Source: Streptomyces spectabilis
GTDB taxonomy: Bacteria; Actinomycetota; Actinomycetes; Streptomycetales; Streptomycetaceae
Direction of reading: 5' to 3'
NCBI RefSeq assembly: GCF_008704795.1
Contig: NZ_CP023690.1
Span: 8,628,501 to 8,692,500, forward strand
Length of the DNA stretch: 64,000 bases
A program made the translations under genes and the position numbers. Below the pieces are notes generated by a model. The model saw only the letters and a program-made list of their open reading frames with translations. It searched no databases and was not told where the DNA came from. Shown in pieces: positions 1 through 9,006 of this stretch (within the stretch, counting starts at the first letter, position 1; each line of letters opens with the position of its first letter).

Positions 1-2
1 CC

Positions 3-440
3 GGCACGCCGCCCGAGGTCATCGGCCCGGCGCCGGGCACGGAGGAAGAGTCGGGCGTCCCCTACGGCATCTCCTGGGCCTCCTACGCCTGCGTGCGCGT
101 GCTGCCGTTCCACGACGACCTGCCCCGGCGGTTCGCCGAGTGCTGGAACGCGGGCTTCTCGCCGCAGGACGCCTGGGACTTCCTCTACCGCAAGGTCCTG
201 TACGTGCACGACGTGGTGTACCCGGTGATGAAGTACTACGCCCGCCTCGACCTGGGCGACAAGGAGTCCGTGGACCGCAACATCGACCAGATCGTCGCCC
301 TGGCCGAGCGGGACCTGCTGCACTCCACCCTCTACATGCCCGTGACGCGCGAGCTCTCCGAGGGGCAGCGGCGCGTACTGAAGACGTATCAGGGCCTGGT
401 GAACAAGGGCTGGCCGGCGGAGAAGCTGGGGGAGTGGTGA
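3..440 (+). CDS. Unknown protein, 5'-truncated by the window edge
   Basis: The reading frame is open from the first bases of the window and ends with TGA at 438-440, so the N-terminus lies outside. An internal GTG at 93 could be read as a start, but coding continues upstream without a stop. The visible part is acidic and helical-looking, with aromatic-rich segments (for example FLYRKVLYVHDVVYPVMKYY) and no motif I recognise. Its stop overlaps the next start (TGATG), so it is probably the first visible gene of an operon with the metallopeptidase-like and ferritin-like genes. I do not assign a function. Confidence 0.75.
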   Translation, partial: GTPPEVIGPAPGTEEESGVPYGISWASYACVRVLPFHDDLPRRFAECWNAGFSPQDAWDFLYRKVLYVHDVVYPVMKYYARLDLGDKESVDRNIDQIVALAERDLLHSTLYMPVTRELSEGQRRVLKTYQGLVNKGWPAEKLGEW

Positions 441-1498
441 TGGCGGCGGCGAGCGCGGGCACCAGGGTGGGCGAGGTCGCGGCCTCGGAGGTCGTCGCCG
501 CGTCGGCGGCGCGGGGCCGGGAGCTGCTGCGGCGCCGCGACGCCTTCGTGGCGCAGCTGAGCCCCTTCGACCGGCAGGCGCGGCTGTGTCTGCGCCACGA
601 CGTGCTCGACGCCACGGTCGAGGGCTACCTCGACTACGTGGGCAACCAGGTCGTCGACTGGTCGGACGACGAGCTGGCCGCCCTCAAGCACATCGTCGCG
701 GAGATCGACGGGCTCTTCGGGGGCTGGTCCTTCCAACTGCCCCAGACGGTCCTCCTGGTGAAGACCTCCGGCCAGGAGGAGGGCCGCGCGGCCTACACCC
801 GGGGCGAGGACACCATCGTGGTCCCGGCGGGCAAGGCGGAGACGCTGCGCATGCCGTCCCCCGACAGCGACCCGCTCTACTCCGCGCAGAACACCAGGAG
901 CCTGCGGGACCTGCTCGTCCACGAGTTCTTCCATCTGATCAGCAAGAACAACCGGGACCTCCGTGCCCGGCTGTACGACCTCATCGGCTACACCCTCATG
1001 AGCACACCGGTCCAGGTGCCGTCCGTGCCCTGGCCGGAGGCGACGTCGCCCACCGCCATGCCGGACCTGAGGATCACCAACCCGGACACCCCGCTCCTCG
1101 ACGTCCGGATCCGGCTGAACGTGCCCAAGGGCCCGTACGCCGGTCCGGCGCAGGACCTGGTCCCGCGCGACCTGGTGCCGGTCCTCATGGCGGCGGGACC
1201 GTACGCGGGCGGCAGCTTCTTCGGCTATCTGCGCTGGTACTTCCTGGCGGTCGAGGACCAGGGAGGGGGGCGGTGGGCGCCCGTCACCGGGGATGACGGG
1301 CGCCCGCTGACGTACCTCATGCCGGACAGGCCCGACGACGACAGGGCGCTGTGGGACCAGTACCTGGAGAAGGTGGGGCGCAACGCCACGTCGGAGCTCT
1401 TCCACCCGGACGAGATCATCGCCCAGAACGTCGTCTTCGCCGCGCTGCTGCCGACCCCCGGCCTGCTCACCGGGATCGGCGGGGTGCTCAGCAGGTAG
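440..1498 (+). CDS. HExxH metallopeptidase-like protein
   Basis: 352 aa. The start ATG at 440 overlaps the previous stop (TGATG), which favours it over the longer frame beginning at 140. Around residue 163 it has HEFFHLISK, an HExxH zinc-binding signature, and near the C-terminus HPDEIIAQN, where the glutamate may be the third metal ligand of a gluzincin-type site. No signal peptide or membrane segment is evident, so it is likely cytoplasmic. It is followed 32 bp later by the ferritin-like gene, suggesting a functional link, possibly maturation or processing of a small-molecule or peptide product. HExxH is directly visible; peptidase activity and substrate are inference. Confidence 0.6.
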   Translation: MAAASAGTRVGEVAASEVVAASAARGRELLRRRDAFVAQLSPFDRQARLCLRHDVLDATVEGYLDYVGNQVVDWSDDELAALKHIVAEIDGLFGGWSFQLPQTVLLVKTSGQEEGRAAYTRGEDTIVVPAGKAETLRMPSPDSDPLYSAQNTRSLRDLLVHEFFHLISKNNRDLRARLYDLIGYTLMSTPVQVPSVPWPEATSPTAMPDLRITNPDTPLLDVRIRLNVPKGPYAGPAQDLVPRDLVPVLMAAGPYAGGSFFGYLRWYFLAVEDQGGGRWAPVTGDDGRPLTYLMPDRPDDDRALWDQYLEKVGRNATSELFHPDEIIAQNVVFAALLPTPGLLTGIGGVLSR

Positions 1499-1530
1499 CC
1501 GCCGCACCTCGCCGCAAGGGAGAACCCGAC

Positions 1531-2658
1531 ATGTCCCAGACCGATCCTCCGCCGATCCACACCATCGAGGATCTGCGGGCGGAGCTCCAGGACGCCATGG
1601 CGCTGGAGTTCACCACCATTCCCGCCTATCTCTTCGGATGGCTCACCATCAAGGACCGGCGGTCGAAGTTCCCCGACGTCACCCGGGCCGTGCAGAGCAT
1701 CGTGATCTCCGAGATGCGGCACATGGCCATCGTGGCGAACGTGCTCACCGCCGTGGGCGGACTGCCGGACGTCACGCGGGCGACGCCCGCCTACCCCTGC
1801 CAGATCCCCGACTTCAGCCGGGCGGGCCTGGTGCGGCTGCTGCCCTGCGGCGCCGACCTCTGGCAGCTCGGGCTCTTCATCGAGCAGCCCGACCCCGTGC
1901 CCTCGGACGTCCGGGAGCGGATCCGCGGCGCGATCGACCTGGAGTCGCCGCGGCTGCGCAGCAGCGGAGCGCTCGACCTGATCAAGGCCCTGCCGAGCCC
2001 GATCCCGCTCCGGTTCCAGTCCATCGGGGACTTCTACAACGCCCTCATCGACGGCATCACCTATCTGGTGGGGCACGGCAAGGAGGAGGACGTCTTCCAC
2101 CCGGGGACCATCGGGCGGCAGTACACGCACTTCGGCGGGCAGGACAACATCGGCGTCCGGAACTCCGCCGAGGCCATCGCTCTGCTGACCGACGTCGTCC
2201 ACGAGGGCGAGGGAGACCCGCACCGCATGTGGGACGACAACGGCGAGTTGTCCCACTACTACAAGTTCGACGAGCTGGCGCAGGGCCGGTGGTACCTGCC
2301 GGACGACAAGCCCTGCCACCCCACGGGCCCGCGCATCGAGCTGCCCGTGGCCACCGACATCGTGAACGTCCTGCCGGACCCGCAGATGAGCGCGTACGCC
2401 AAGGGCACCCCGGAATGGCGGGCGGCGGACGCGTTCAACCGCTTCTACGAGCAGCTCGTGGCGAACCTGGAGACCGGCCTCACGGGCCACCCGCAGCAGG
2501 TCGACAGCGCCGTGGGACAGATGCACCAGCTGGAGGCGCTCGCCGACGAGGTCCTGAAGTGCCGCATCACCGACGGCGCCTACGCGGGCTACTACGCGGC
2601 GCCGACCTTCGAGTGCAGGCCGTACACCGACCACCGCTCGCTGCTCCCCGAGCTGTAG
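1531..2658 (+). CDS. Ferritin-like protein (VioB/iminophenyl-pyruvate dimer synthase-like domain)
   Basis: 375 aa, start ATG at 1531 preceded by AAGGGAGA. The N-terminal ~230 residues resemble the ferritin-like domain shared with VioB-type iminophenyl-pyruvate dimer synthases: an early ALEFTTIPAYL helix with glutamate, then SEMRHMAIVANVLTAVGG, whose E and H residues fit helix ligands of a di-iron or haem-like site. Family members act on reactive imine intermediates or are of unknown role. It is third in a short operon (gaps -1 and 32 bp) with a metallopeptidase-like protein. The C-terminal ~130 residues are less recognisable. Substrate unknown; it might belong to a small oxidative pathway or be a general ferritin-like oxygenase. 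Confidence 0.65.
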   Translation: MSQTDPPPIHTIEDLRAELQDAMALEFTTIPAYLFGWLTIKDRRSKFPDVTRAVQSIVISEMRHMAIVANVLTAVGGLPDVTRATPAYPCQIPDFSRAGLVRLLPCGADLWQLGLFIEQPDPVPSDVRERIRGAIDLESPRLRSSGALDLIKALPSPIPLRFQSIGDFYNALIDGITYLVGHGKEEDVFHPGTIGRQYTHFGGQDNIGVRNSAEAIALLTDVVHEGEGDPHRMWDDNGELSHYYKFDELAQGRWYLPDDKPCHPTGPRIELPVATDIVNVLPDPQMSAYAKGTPEWRAADAFNRFYEQLVANLETGLTGHPQQVDSAVGQMHQLEALADEVLKCRITDGAYAGYYAAPTFECRPYTDHRSLLPEL

Positions 2659-2695
2659 CCGCTTCCTGGTGGGGCGCGCCACGACATGGCCCCGG

Positions 2696-4198
2696 CTAGC
2701 GGTCCGCGACCCAGCTGCCGTGGAAGCCGAGCGGCACCCGGCCGGGCAGCTGGATCCGGGCCTGCGGCCGGCCGGTGAAGTCCTGCGCCGAGAGGACCAC
2801 CAGGTCGGTCGCGCCCCGGTCGGGGTCGTTCACGTAGGAGAGCACGTAGCCGTCGTCCTCGTCCCGCGCGCCCCGGCGCGGCACGAACACCGGCTCGCTC
2901 GCCGCCGCACCCTTCGGGAAGCGGTGCACCTCCTTGGTGCCGCGCGCCATGTCGTGCTTGACGAGACAGTTGGTGAACTTCTCGTCCGGCGGCACCCCGT
3001 CGACCGTCTCGTACGCGCGCCACATCTCCGCCGCGCTCGCCGTGTACCCGAAGCGGTGCCTGCGGGAGACCAGGGACTCGTTGACGCGCGGGAACTCCTG
3101 CGGCAGGTCGTCGAGGCGGGTGCCGCGCACCCGGCCCCCGCGCAGGTCGATCGTCCAGCGGTCGAGCGTCGGCGCCCCGGTCGCGGAGGGGCCGCCGCTG
3201 CCCCGGCCCGCCGCGTGGAAGGGGGCGGGCATGGAGGTGTACTCCACCACCACCTCGTGGCCCTGGTCGTAGGCGTTCAGCGTGTGCGAGTAGTAGACCG
3301 GGTCGATCTCGAACCAGCGGGCGGCCCCGCCGGACCGCGGCACGACGCCCACGCGCATGGGGTGGCGCTCGTTCCACACGTACGGCACCGGCGCCCCCGC
3401 GTCCGCGGCCGCCGGGTCGAAGGTGATCGGCACGTCCACGATGACCACGTACTTCCGGGTGAGGGCGAAGTCGTGCATCATCGGCGCGTCCGCCACCGGG
3501 ATCCTGGTGGTCCGCGCCACCCGCCCGGTGCCGTCGACCACGAGGTGCCGCACGTGGTCCCACGTCGGGTAGTACGTCACCGCGTGCAGCTCGTCCGCCG
3601 CCGCGTCGTACTTCGTGTGCGCGGTGAACGCGCCCTTCAGGGTGCGGCGGAAGTCGTAGGGGCGCACCGTGCCCAGCTCCCCGTCCAGTTCGTACGGCAG
3701 CGGACCGCCCTCCTGGAGCGCCACGATCCGCCCCTTGTACGGGATGACGTGGGTGTTGCACGCGAAGTCGTCCGGCGGCACCCGGCCCGGGTAGGTCTCG
3801 CCCAGCTTCCGCGCCACCCCCGAGGAGCGCACCCAGCGGTTGCGGTACCACTCGGCGCGCCCGCCGCGCAGCCGCACCCCGTGCACCATGCCGTCGCCCA
3901 GCATCCAGTGGTGTGCCCGCGGGTCCTCCAGGCCGAGCGCGTTCGGGCCGGTGCGCAGATAGCGGCCGTCCAGGTCGCGCGGCACCCGGCCGGTCACCGT
4001 CAGGTCGAAGGCGGTCAGCTCCTCCGTGACCGGCGCGAGAGCGCCCTCGAGGAAGGGGAGTTCACCCCCGTCCGCCGCACGGCCCGTCGCGGCCTGTGCG
4101 GCGGCCGCGTAGTGACCGCCGCCGTAACCGCCGACCACGCTGCCCGCCGCCGCGAGCGCCGCGCCCTGGAGGATCCTCCGCCGCGTGTGACTTGCCAT
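2696..4198 (-). CDS. Carotenoid oxygenase family protein, Tat-exported
   Basis: 500 aa. The start ATG at 4198 is chosen because AAGGAGA lies just upstream and the protein then begins MASHTRRRILQGAAL, a twin-arginine signal followed by an Ala/Gly-rich hydrophobic stretch. The mature part has carotenoid-cleavage-oxygenase hallmarks: LDGRYLRTGPNALG, HHWMLGDGMVHGVRL, FTAHTKYD, DFALTRKYVV and a final LGFHGSWV, with histidines in the positions expected for the four iron ligands of the beta-propeller. Such enzymes cleave double bonds of carotenoids, stilbenes or lignin-like substrates; a secreted one may act on extracellular substrates. Convergent with the ferritin-like gene (37 bp apart). Confidence 0.85.
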   Translation of the reverse strand: MASHTRRRILQGAALAAAGSVVGGYGGGHYAAAAQAATGRAADGGELPFLEGALAPVTEELTAFDLTVTGRVPRDLDGRYLRTGPNALGLEDPRAHHWMLGDGMVHGVRLRGGRAEWYRNRWVRSSGVARKLGETYPGRVPPDDFACNTHVIPYKGRIVALQEGGPLPYELDGELGTVRPYDFRRTLKGAFTAHTKYDAAADELHAVTYYPTWDHVRHLVVDGTGRVARTTRIPVADAPMMHDFALTRKYVVIVDVPITFDPAAADAGAPVPYVWNERHPMRVGVVPRSGGAARWFEIDPVYYSHTLNAYDQGHEVVVEYTSMPAPFHAAGRGSGGPSATGAPTLDRWTIDLRGGRVRGTRLDDLPQEFPRVNESLVSRRHRFGYTASAAEMWRAYETVDGVPPDEKFTNCLVKHDMARGTKEVHRFPKGAAASEPVFVPRRGARDEDDGYVLSYVNDPDRGATDLVVLSAQDFTGRPQARIQLPGRVPLGFHGSWVADR

Positions 4199-4434
4199 CA
4201 CGTCTCCTTGCCCCTCGTCGTCGTCCGGGTGCCGGACCGGTCGCTGCTGACGGGAACAAGCCTGTGCCGACAGGGGCGGCGGGTCAGGAGGCCTGGGGCC
4301 CGGACCGGGGGTGGTGTTGGGAACACCTCGAAAACACTCACCCGCGTGCGTTCCCCTTGCGGCCCCGTTGCTGCACGCTCTCCCCACGCACGGCTCGCAC
4401 CGCCCATACGGCCGCACGTCACGGGGGCATCGCC

Positions 4435-5550
4435 ATGGACAGAAGACGCTTCGTCGGCGGCGCGCTGGGCGTGGCGGCAGGGGCCGCGGGAGCCGCCCTG
4501 CTGCCCGTGCCGTCGGCCGGGGCCGCCGCGCGGGCCGACGGCTGGCAGCAGGTCCCGGTACCGGACGGGGCGGAGATGGCGGCCCTGCGCGCCGTGGCCG
4601 CCGCGGGGCCGCGCCTGGCCTGGGCCGTGGGCACGGAGGGCCTGGACCGCGACACGTACGGCAAGCCGCTCTCGTACGTCTGGAACGGCACCGCGTGGTC
4701 CCGCACGGACACGGCCGGGCTGGGCTTCGACGGCTCCCTCATGGACGTCGCGGCCAACGCCTCCGGCGACGCGTGGGCCGTCGGGCTCGACCGGGAGAAC
4801 AGCCTGTGGCACCTGTACGCCTGGGACGGCGACGGCTGGGAACGGGTCCCCCTCCCCGGTGACAGCACCCCGGGCAACCCCGTGTACGACATCACCGTCG
4901 CCCCCGACGGCGACGCCTGGGCCGTCGGGTCGTACGACGGCACGCCGCGGACGCTGCACTGGAACGGGCGCCGCTGGCGCCGGCTCCGCCCGCTGCCCAG
5001 CGGCAACAACAACCCCGCGGTCGGGGTGCGGCGCACGCGCCGCGGGGACATCTGGATCCACGGCAGCGGGGTGTGCGCCCGCTGGGACGGCGCCTGGCAC
5101 GAGATCCCGGTGGAGGGACATCCGCAGTACGTCACCGGCATGCTCCCGACCGCCTCGGACGACATCTGGGTGTGCGGCTACAACTGGGTGCTCACCGGCG
5201 GCCGCCCTCCCGGCGCGCGGCTGCGCCACTACGACGGCACGGCCTGGCACCACGTCGAGACGCCCTTCGTCGCCGGGGAGCTCGTCGGGATCGTCGGCGA
5301 CGCGCGGGACCGCCCGGACCGCATCGCGGGCTGGGAGTACCCGAACTGGAACCAGGCGCACCACCTGCGGTGGGCGGACGGGAGCTGGATCAGCGAGCGC
5401 GGACCGGCGTCCGCCTCCCCGGTGCTGATGAACGGGATCGAGCGGGTGCCCGGGACGCGCACGTACTGGGCGGTGGGGTCGACGTCCTTCTTCCCGCGTC
5501 CGCCGGGCCAGGTGCGGATCGAGCGGTTGAGCCTGCCGGGGCCCCGCTGA
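4435..5550 (+). CDS. Tat-exported protein with WAVG-type beta-propeller-like repeats
   Basis: 371 aa from ATG 4435. The N-terminus MDRRRFVGGALGVAAGAAG is a clear twin-arginine signal peptide ending near an Ala-x-Ala motif (around residue 30). The mature protein carries five or six repeats of ~45-60 residues with the pattern D-x-WAVG (DAWAVGLD, DAWAVGSYD, DIWIHGSG, DIWVCGYN, YWAVGS), as in secreted beta-propeller proteins. No catalytic motif is visible. It is divergent from the carotenoid oxygenase gene (236-bp intergenic region), and both products are Tat substrates, so a shared extracellular role is possible but unproven. Confidence 0.7.
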   Translation: MDRRRFVGGALGVAAGAAGAALLPVPSAGAAARADGWQQVPVPDGAEMAALRAVAAAGPRLAWAVGTEGLDRDTYGKPLSYVWNGTAWSRTDTAGLGFDGSLMDVAANASGDAWAVGLDRENSLWHLYAWDGDGWERVPLPGDSTPGNPVYDITVAPDGDAWAVGSYDGTPRTLHWNGRRWRRLRPLPSGNNNPAVGVRRTRRGDIWIHGSGVCARWDGAWHEIPVEGHPQYVTGMLPTASDDIWVCGYNWVLTGGRPPGARLRHYDGTAWHHVETPFVAGELVGIVGDARDRPDRIAGWEYPNWNQAHHLRWADGSWISERGPASASPVLMNGIERVPGTRTYWAVGSTSFFPRPPGQVRIERLSLPGPR

Positions 5551-5608
5551 GCGGCGCGGCCGCGGAAATCCACTACCGCCCCGGCCGGAAACAGCGGAGA
5601 CTCGCCCC

Positions 5609-6226
5609 ATGTCTGACATGGGGGCGTTCCGGGAAGCGGTCACCGAGTGGGCGGCCGGCGGGCCCGGTGACCTCGCGCGCGAGCTGGCCGTGCGGCTGCC
5701 CGTCCGGGCGGTCGTCCTGCTCGAAGGGCCCAGCGACGTCGCGGCGGTCGACGCCCTCGCCGCGCGCCGCGGCCGGGACCTGGCGGCCGAGGGCGTCTGC
5801 GTCCTGGCGATCGGCGGCGCGATGAGCGTCGGGCGCTTCACCCACCTCCTCGGTCCTCAAGGACTCGGCCTGCGGCTCACGGGACTGTGCGACGAGGCGG
5901 AGCGCCGCTACTACGCCCGCGGCTGGGAGCGGGCGAGCGCGCCACCGCGGGACTTCTTCGTCTGCGCGGCGGACCTGGAGGACGAACTCATCCGCGCGCT
6001 GGGCACGGCACGCGTCGAGGAACTCGTCCGGGCGGAGGGCGACCTGCGCGCCCTGGAGACCTTCGCGCGCCAGCCCGCGCAGCGGGACCGCACCGCACAC
6101 CAGCGGCTCCGGCGCTTCTTCGGCACGAAGAAGGGCCGCAAGATCCACTACGGCCGCGTCCTCGTCGAGGGCCTCGAACCCGACCGCGTACCCGCTCCGC
6201 TCGACGAGCTGCTCACCAGCCTCTGA
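5609..6226 (+). CDS. Stand-alone TOPRIM-domain protein (OLD-nuclease-like TOPRIM)
   Basis: 205 aa from ATG 5609. Residues ~33-110 fit a TOPRIM fold: VVLLEGPSDVAAVDALA supplies the conserved glutamate after a beta strand, followed by VCVLAIGGAMSVG and the acidic stretch LTGLCDEAE as the DxD-like metal site, then FFVCAADLEDELIRALG, a pattern typical of the TOPRIM of OLD-family nucleases. In OLD proteins this domain follows an ABC ATPase; here there is no ATPase fused or adjacent, so it is TOPRIM-only. Likely metal-dependent nucleic-acid or phosphotransfer chemistry. The C-terminus is basic and helical. Probably monocistronic. Confidence 0.7.
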   Translation: MSDMGAFREAVTEWAAGGPGDLARELAVRLPVRAVVLLEGPSDVAAVDALAARRGRDLAAEGVCVLAIGGAMSVGRFTHLLGPQGLGLRLTGLCDEAERRYYARGWERASAPPRDFFVCAADLEDELIRALGTARVEELVRAEGDLRALETFARQPAQRDRTAHQRLRRFFGTKKGRKIHYGRVLVEGLEPDRVPAPLDELLTSL

Positions 6227-6564
6227 GGCCGGGTCCCGCCCCCGCCCCCGCGATGCGGGAGCGCGGGGCATCGGCCTCCTGACGCAGGGTGTTCCACGAA
6301 CTCGCCGACCCGGCACGGGCTTTGGCGGAGGCGGGCCAGGCGCTCGGGCCCGGCTGATCACCACGTCCGCAGGGAGGCGTGCACAGGCCCTGCGGTGCTG
6401 CCCCTGCTCACCGGCCTCGCCGAAGGGGCCCGCGCGGTGTGCTCGTGGTGGGGGGAATCGCCCGGGTGGAGGCAGGCTTGTGCCCATGGTGGACGGGGTA
6501 GCGCTTCCTTCGGCAGAATCACCGACCATACTGGTCAGGCCCTGATCACCCACAGAACGAGTCA

Positions 6565-7782
6565 ATGGCCGAGAACAGCACCTCCTCAACCACCGCCCCC
6601 GACACCGCGTGGCTGGGGCGCGGGCGCCACCTCGGGCCCGAGCCCGAGCAGGACGTCCGGCGTAACCTGATCGCCCTCAAGGCGGCCGGGGTGCTCGACG
6701 ACTTCCTGGACCTCGACCCCGCCGACGCGGCCCGCTCCACGGTCCTGCATCCGCGGGACGAGGCCGCCGACCCCGGCCCGTCCGCCCGCCGCCTCTTCGA
6801 GGCCCGCTGGCGCGTGGCCGACGACGTCACGGTGCGCGCGCAGCTGACCACGTACGACCCCGAAGGCCGCCGCAAGGACGGCGAGGGCGTCACCTGGGTC
6901 CTCGCCGCGGAGGCGGAGCGGGTGTGGGACGCGCACTGGCCCTCGCCCGCCACCATGTTCTGGCCCGACAGCGACCGGGTCGCCTGGGACCACGACACGG
7001 TGCAGGGCCTGAGCCTGCGGACGACGAACCACCTGCCGAAGGACGACGGCGAGCTGCGCCGCCGACTGCGGGACAGCATCCGGCAGAGCTGGTTCGTCCA
7101 CGTCGTCGTGCACGAGGCGATGACGCCGGACGCGATAGGGGAGCGGCCGGTCTCGACGTTCCTGCCGCCGAGCCTGCGGCACCGCGTCGTCGAGCACCGG
7201 GGCACGCCGGAGCAGGCACAGATCGCCGACTTCGCGATGAAGCGCGAGCTGAGCGTCCGGATGCCGCGCGGCGGCGCCGTCATCCTGCCCGTGGAGCCGG
7301 TGAGCCCGGACTACGACGCGGAGCGCTTCACCGTGCGCAGCGTCTTCTTGGACGGCTCGGAACCCACCGAACTCCTGGAGAAGATCGCGGAGTTCGCCGC
7401 GCTGCCGCGGCCGCTGCCGGACGAGGCCGAGCGGGCCCTGACCCGGCTGCGCCAGGGCTGGCACCTGCTCACCCCGGACGAGGAGCTGGCCCACGCCCAG
7501 ACCATGGTCACCAAGTACGCCGAGGCGCTCGACGCCATGACGAAGTCGCGTGACCTGTACCGGGAAGCGGCCGAGGCGGCCCGGGCCGCGCTGGCCGACG
7601 CGTCCGGTGGCGACGGGCTGACCGGGCCGGCACCGGCCAAGGCGGAGGGCTCGCCGCTGAGCGCCCTCACGAAGGCGTTCGGCCGCTTCCGCAGGGATCC
7701 GGACAGGGGCTCGGGCAAGGGCTCGGGCAAGGCCTCGGACGAGGGGCCGGGCGGGAGCCCGGAGGGCGAACCCGGCAAGTAG
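6565..7782 (+). CDS. Conserved-type hypothetical protein with low-complexity C-terminus
   Basis: 405 aa, ATG at 6565. I do not recognise the family. The N-terminal ~300 residues are rich in charged amphipathic segments with no signal peptide or membrane helix. Residues ~300-345 look helical or coiled (LTRLRQGWHLLTPDEELAHAQTM onward), and the last ~40 residues are a disordered Gly/Ser/Lys/Pro tail (GSGKGSGKASDEGPGG). The 338 bp upstream has no other plausible gene. Possibly a cytoplasmic regulatory or scaffold protein, but nothing in the context supports a specific job. Confidence 0.6.
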   Translation: MAENSTSSTTAPDTAWLGRGRHLGPEPEQDVRRNLIALKAAGVLDDFLDLDPADAARSTVLHPRDEAADPGPSARRLFEARWRVADDVTVRAQLTTYDPEGRRKDGEGVTWVLAAEAERVWDAHWPSPATMFWPDSDRVAWDHDTVQGLSLRTTNHLPKDDGELRRRLRDSIRQSWFVHVVVHEAMTPDAIGERPVSTFLPPSLRHRVVEHRGTPEQAQIADFAMKRELSVRMPRGGAVILPVEPVSPDYDAERFTVRSVFLDGSEPTELLEKIAEFAALPRPLPDEAERALTRLRQGWHLLTPDEELAHAQTMVTKYAEALDAMTKSRDLYREAAEAARAALADASGGDGLTGPAPAKAEGSPLSALTKAFGRFRRDPDRGSGKGSGKASDEGPGGSPEGEPGK

Positions 7783-8316
7783 GGCCGCGCCCCGGCTCCC
7801 GCGCGGCAGCCCCGGCTTCCGCGCCCCGGCTCCGGCCGCTGCGCGTCCGCACCCGCTCCCGCGCGTCCCCACCCGCCCGGTACCGCCGCCCCGGCGTACC
7901 CCGCGCAACGGCCGTCCGCCACCCCGGCTCGCTTCCCGGTGAACGAGCCGGGGCGGAGAGCGCCCCACCCCACCACGCGCCACCGGAGCCCCCGCGAGGC
8001 AGTCACCCGCCGACGCACATGCTCAATTCCGGTCACACCCGATCGCACTTGAACAACGCGTGGCAGTCCCATGGCCCCGGCATCGACCCCTCACAATGCG
8101 ATCATTTGGCTATTGACGATCAATTCGCTATCCGTCGCATCTGAGATCAATAGCAAATTGCGCCCGGACGGTATCTACTGTTGCGCCATCGCCGAGCGTC
8201 CGAGTGGGCTGACGCCCCATCGCGGGATTTTTAAAGATCGTCTGAATGATCAACTGGCGTGGGCAAATGATCGCGTGCAATGAGATTCAGGCGGGGGAAT
8301 GAAGTGACATCTCATC
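7783..8316. other. Intergenic: C-rich stretch then AT-rich patch with inverted repeat
   Basis: From 7783 to ~8020 the + strand is a C-rich, repetitive tract (CCCGGCTCC/CCCGGCTTCC variants) with no supported gene. From ~8030 to 8310 the composition changes sharply to much more A+T than the surroundings. It includes the inverted repeat GCTATTGA (8109-8116) / TCAATAGC (8147-8154) and several GATCAAT-like words. This looks like a regulatory region or a foreign fragment in front of the TrpB-like pseudogene. A 70-codon frame at 8071-8283 exists but has no family resemblance or good ribosome site, so I do not call it. Confidence 0.5.
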
Positions 8317-8960
8317 GTGCACACGACGCTGTGCGCATCCCATCGGTATTGGCCAACGCCGCAACTCCGAGCGAGTCCGGCGGTGGCGGAAGTGGCCGCA
8401 AAGGTCCGACCACGAGCTCTCGCGGCACAGGACAACCCTTCCGAGTGCTGGGTCGCGGTACCCGAGCAGGTCGGTGAGCGGCTCCGGCAATGCGGCCGCC
8501 CGACCCCACTGCACCGCGCCCACCAGCTGGAGAAGCACCTGGGCACGGCCGCGCGCATCTATCTGAAGCGCGAGGATGTACTGCCCACGGGCAGCTTCAA
8601 GTTGAACACCGCAATAGCGCAGGCGTTCCATGCGGCACACGAGGGGCGCACGACTCTCGTGACCGAGACCGGCGCCGGGCCATGGGGCATGAGCGTCGCG
8701 CTAGCGGCGCAGATGTTCGGGCTTCGCCGCAGGGCGCGGCGACCACCTCATCGCGTGCTCCGGCGGCGGCAGCAATCTCTGCGGTCTGATGGGCCCCTAT
8801 CTCCGAGCCCGCGCCGACGGAGCCGATCTTCGATTCCTCGCCGCGGAATCCACCGCCGCTCTCCGGCTCACGGCGGGCACCTACACCTACGGCCGCGCCG
8901 ACCTCGGCGGCTTCACGCCGGAGGTCCCCGCCTATTCGATGGGGGAGGCCCGGGGGTGGG
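8317..8960 (+). pseudogene. TrpB-like (PLP-dependent) pseudogene with internal deletion
   Basis: The first part (GTG 8317 to ~8730) reads as the N-terminal half of a tryptophan-synthase-beta-like enzyme of the TrpB2 type: GRPTPLHRAHQLEKHLGT, YLKREDVLPTGSFKLNTA (the K of GSFK fits the PLP lysine) and TLVTETGAGPWGMSVALA. Around 8733 the frame changes and similarity resumes far downstream in the family, with CSGGGSNLCGLMGPYL (phosphate-binding loop) and the following ~55 residues to SMGEAR. About 100 central codons and the C-terminus are missing. A catalytic enzyme is very unlikely. It sits beside the AT-rich patch, consistent with a decaying import. Confidence 0.75.
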
Positions 8961-9006
8961 TGAGGCGCCGGGCCGACGACGGCGCGGCATGCGTGTCCGG
9001 CCGTGG

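Noticed and set aside
1225..2682. Long minus-strand frames opposite the ferritin-like gene
   Set aside because: Third-position G/C bias belongs to the plus-strand genes; these frames are antisense shadows rich in Arg/Val/His.
8071..8283. 70-codon frame in the AT-rich patch
   Set aside because: No family resemblance, no good ribosome site, and composition differs from coding DNA nearby.
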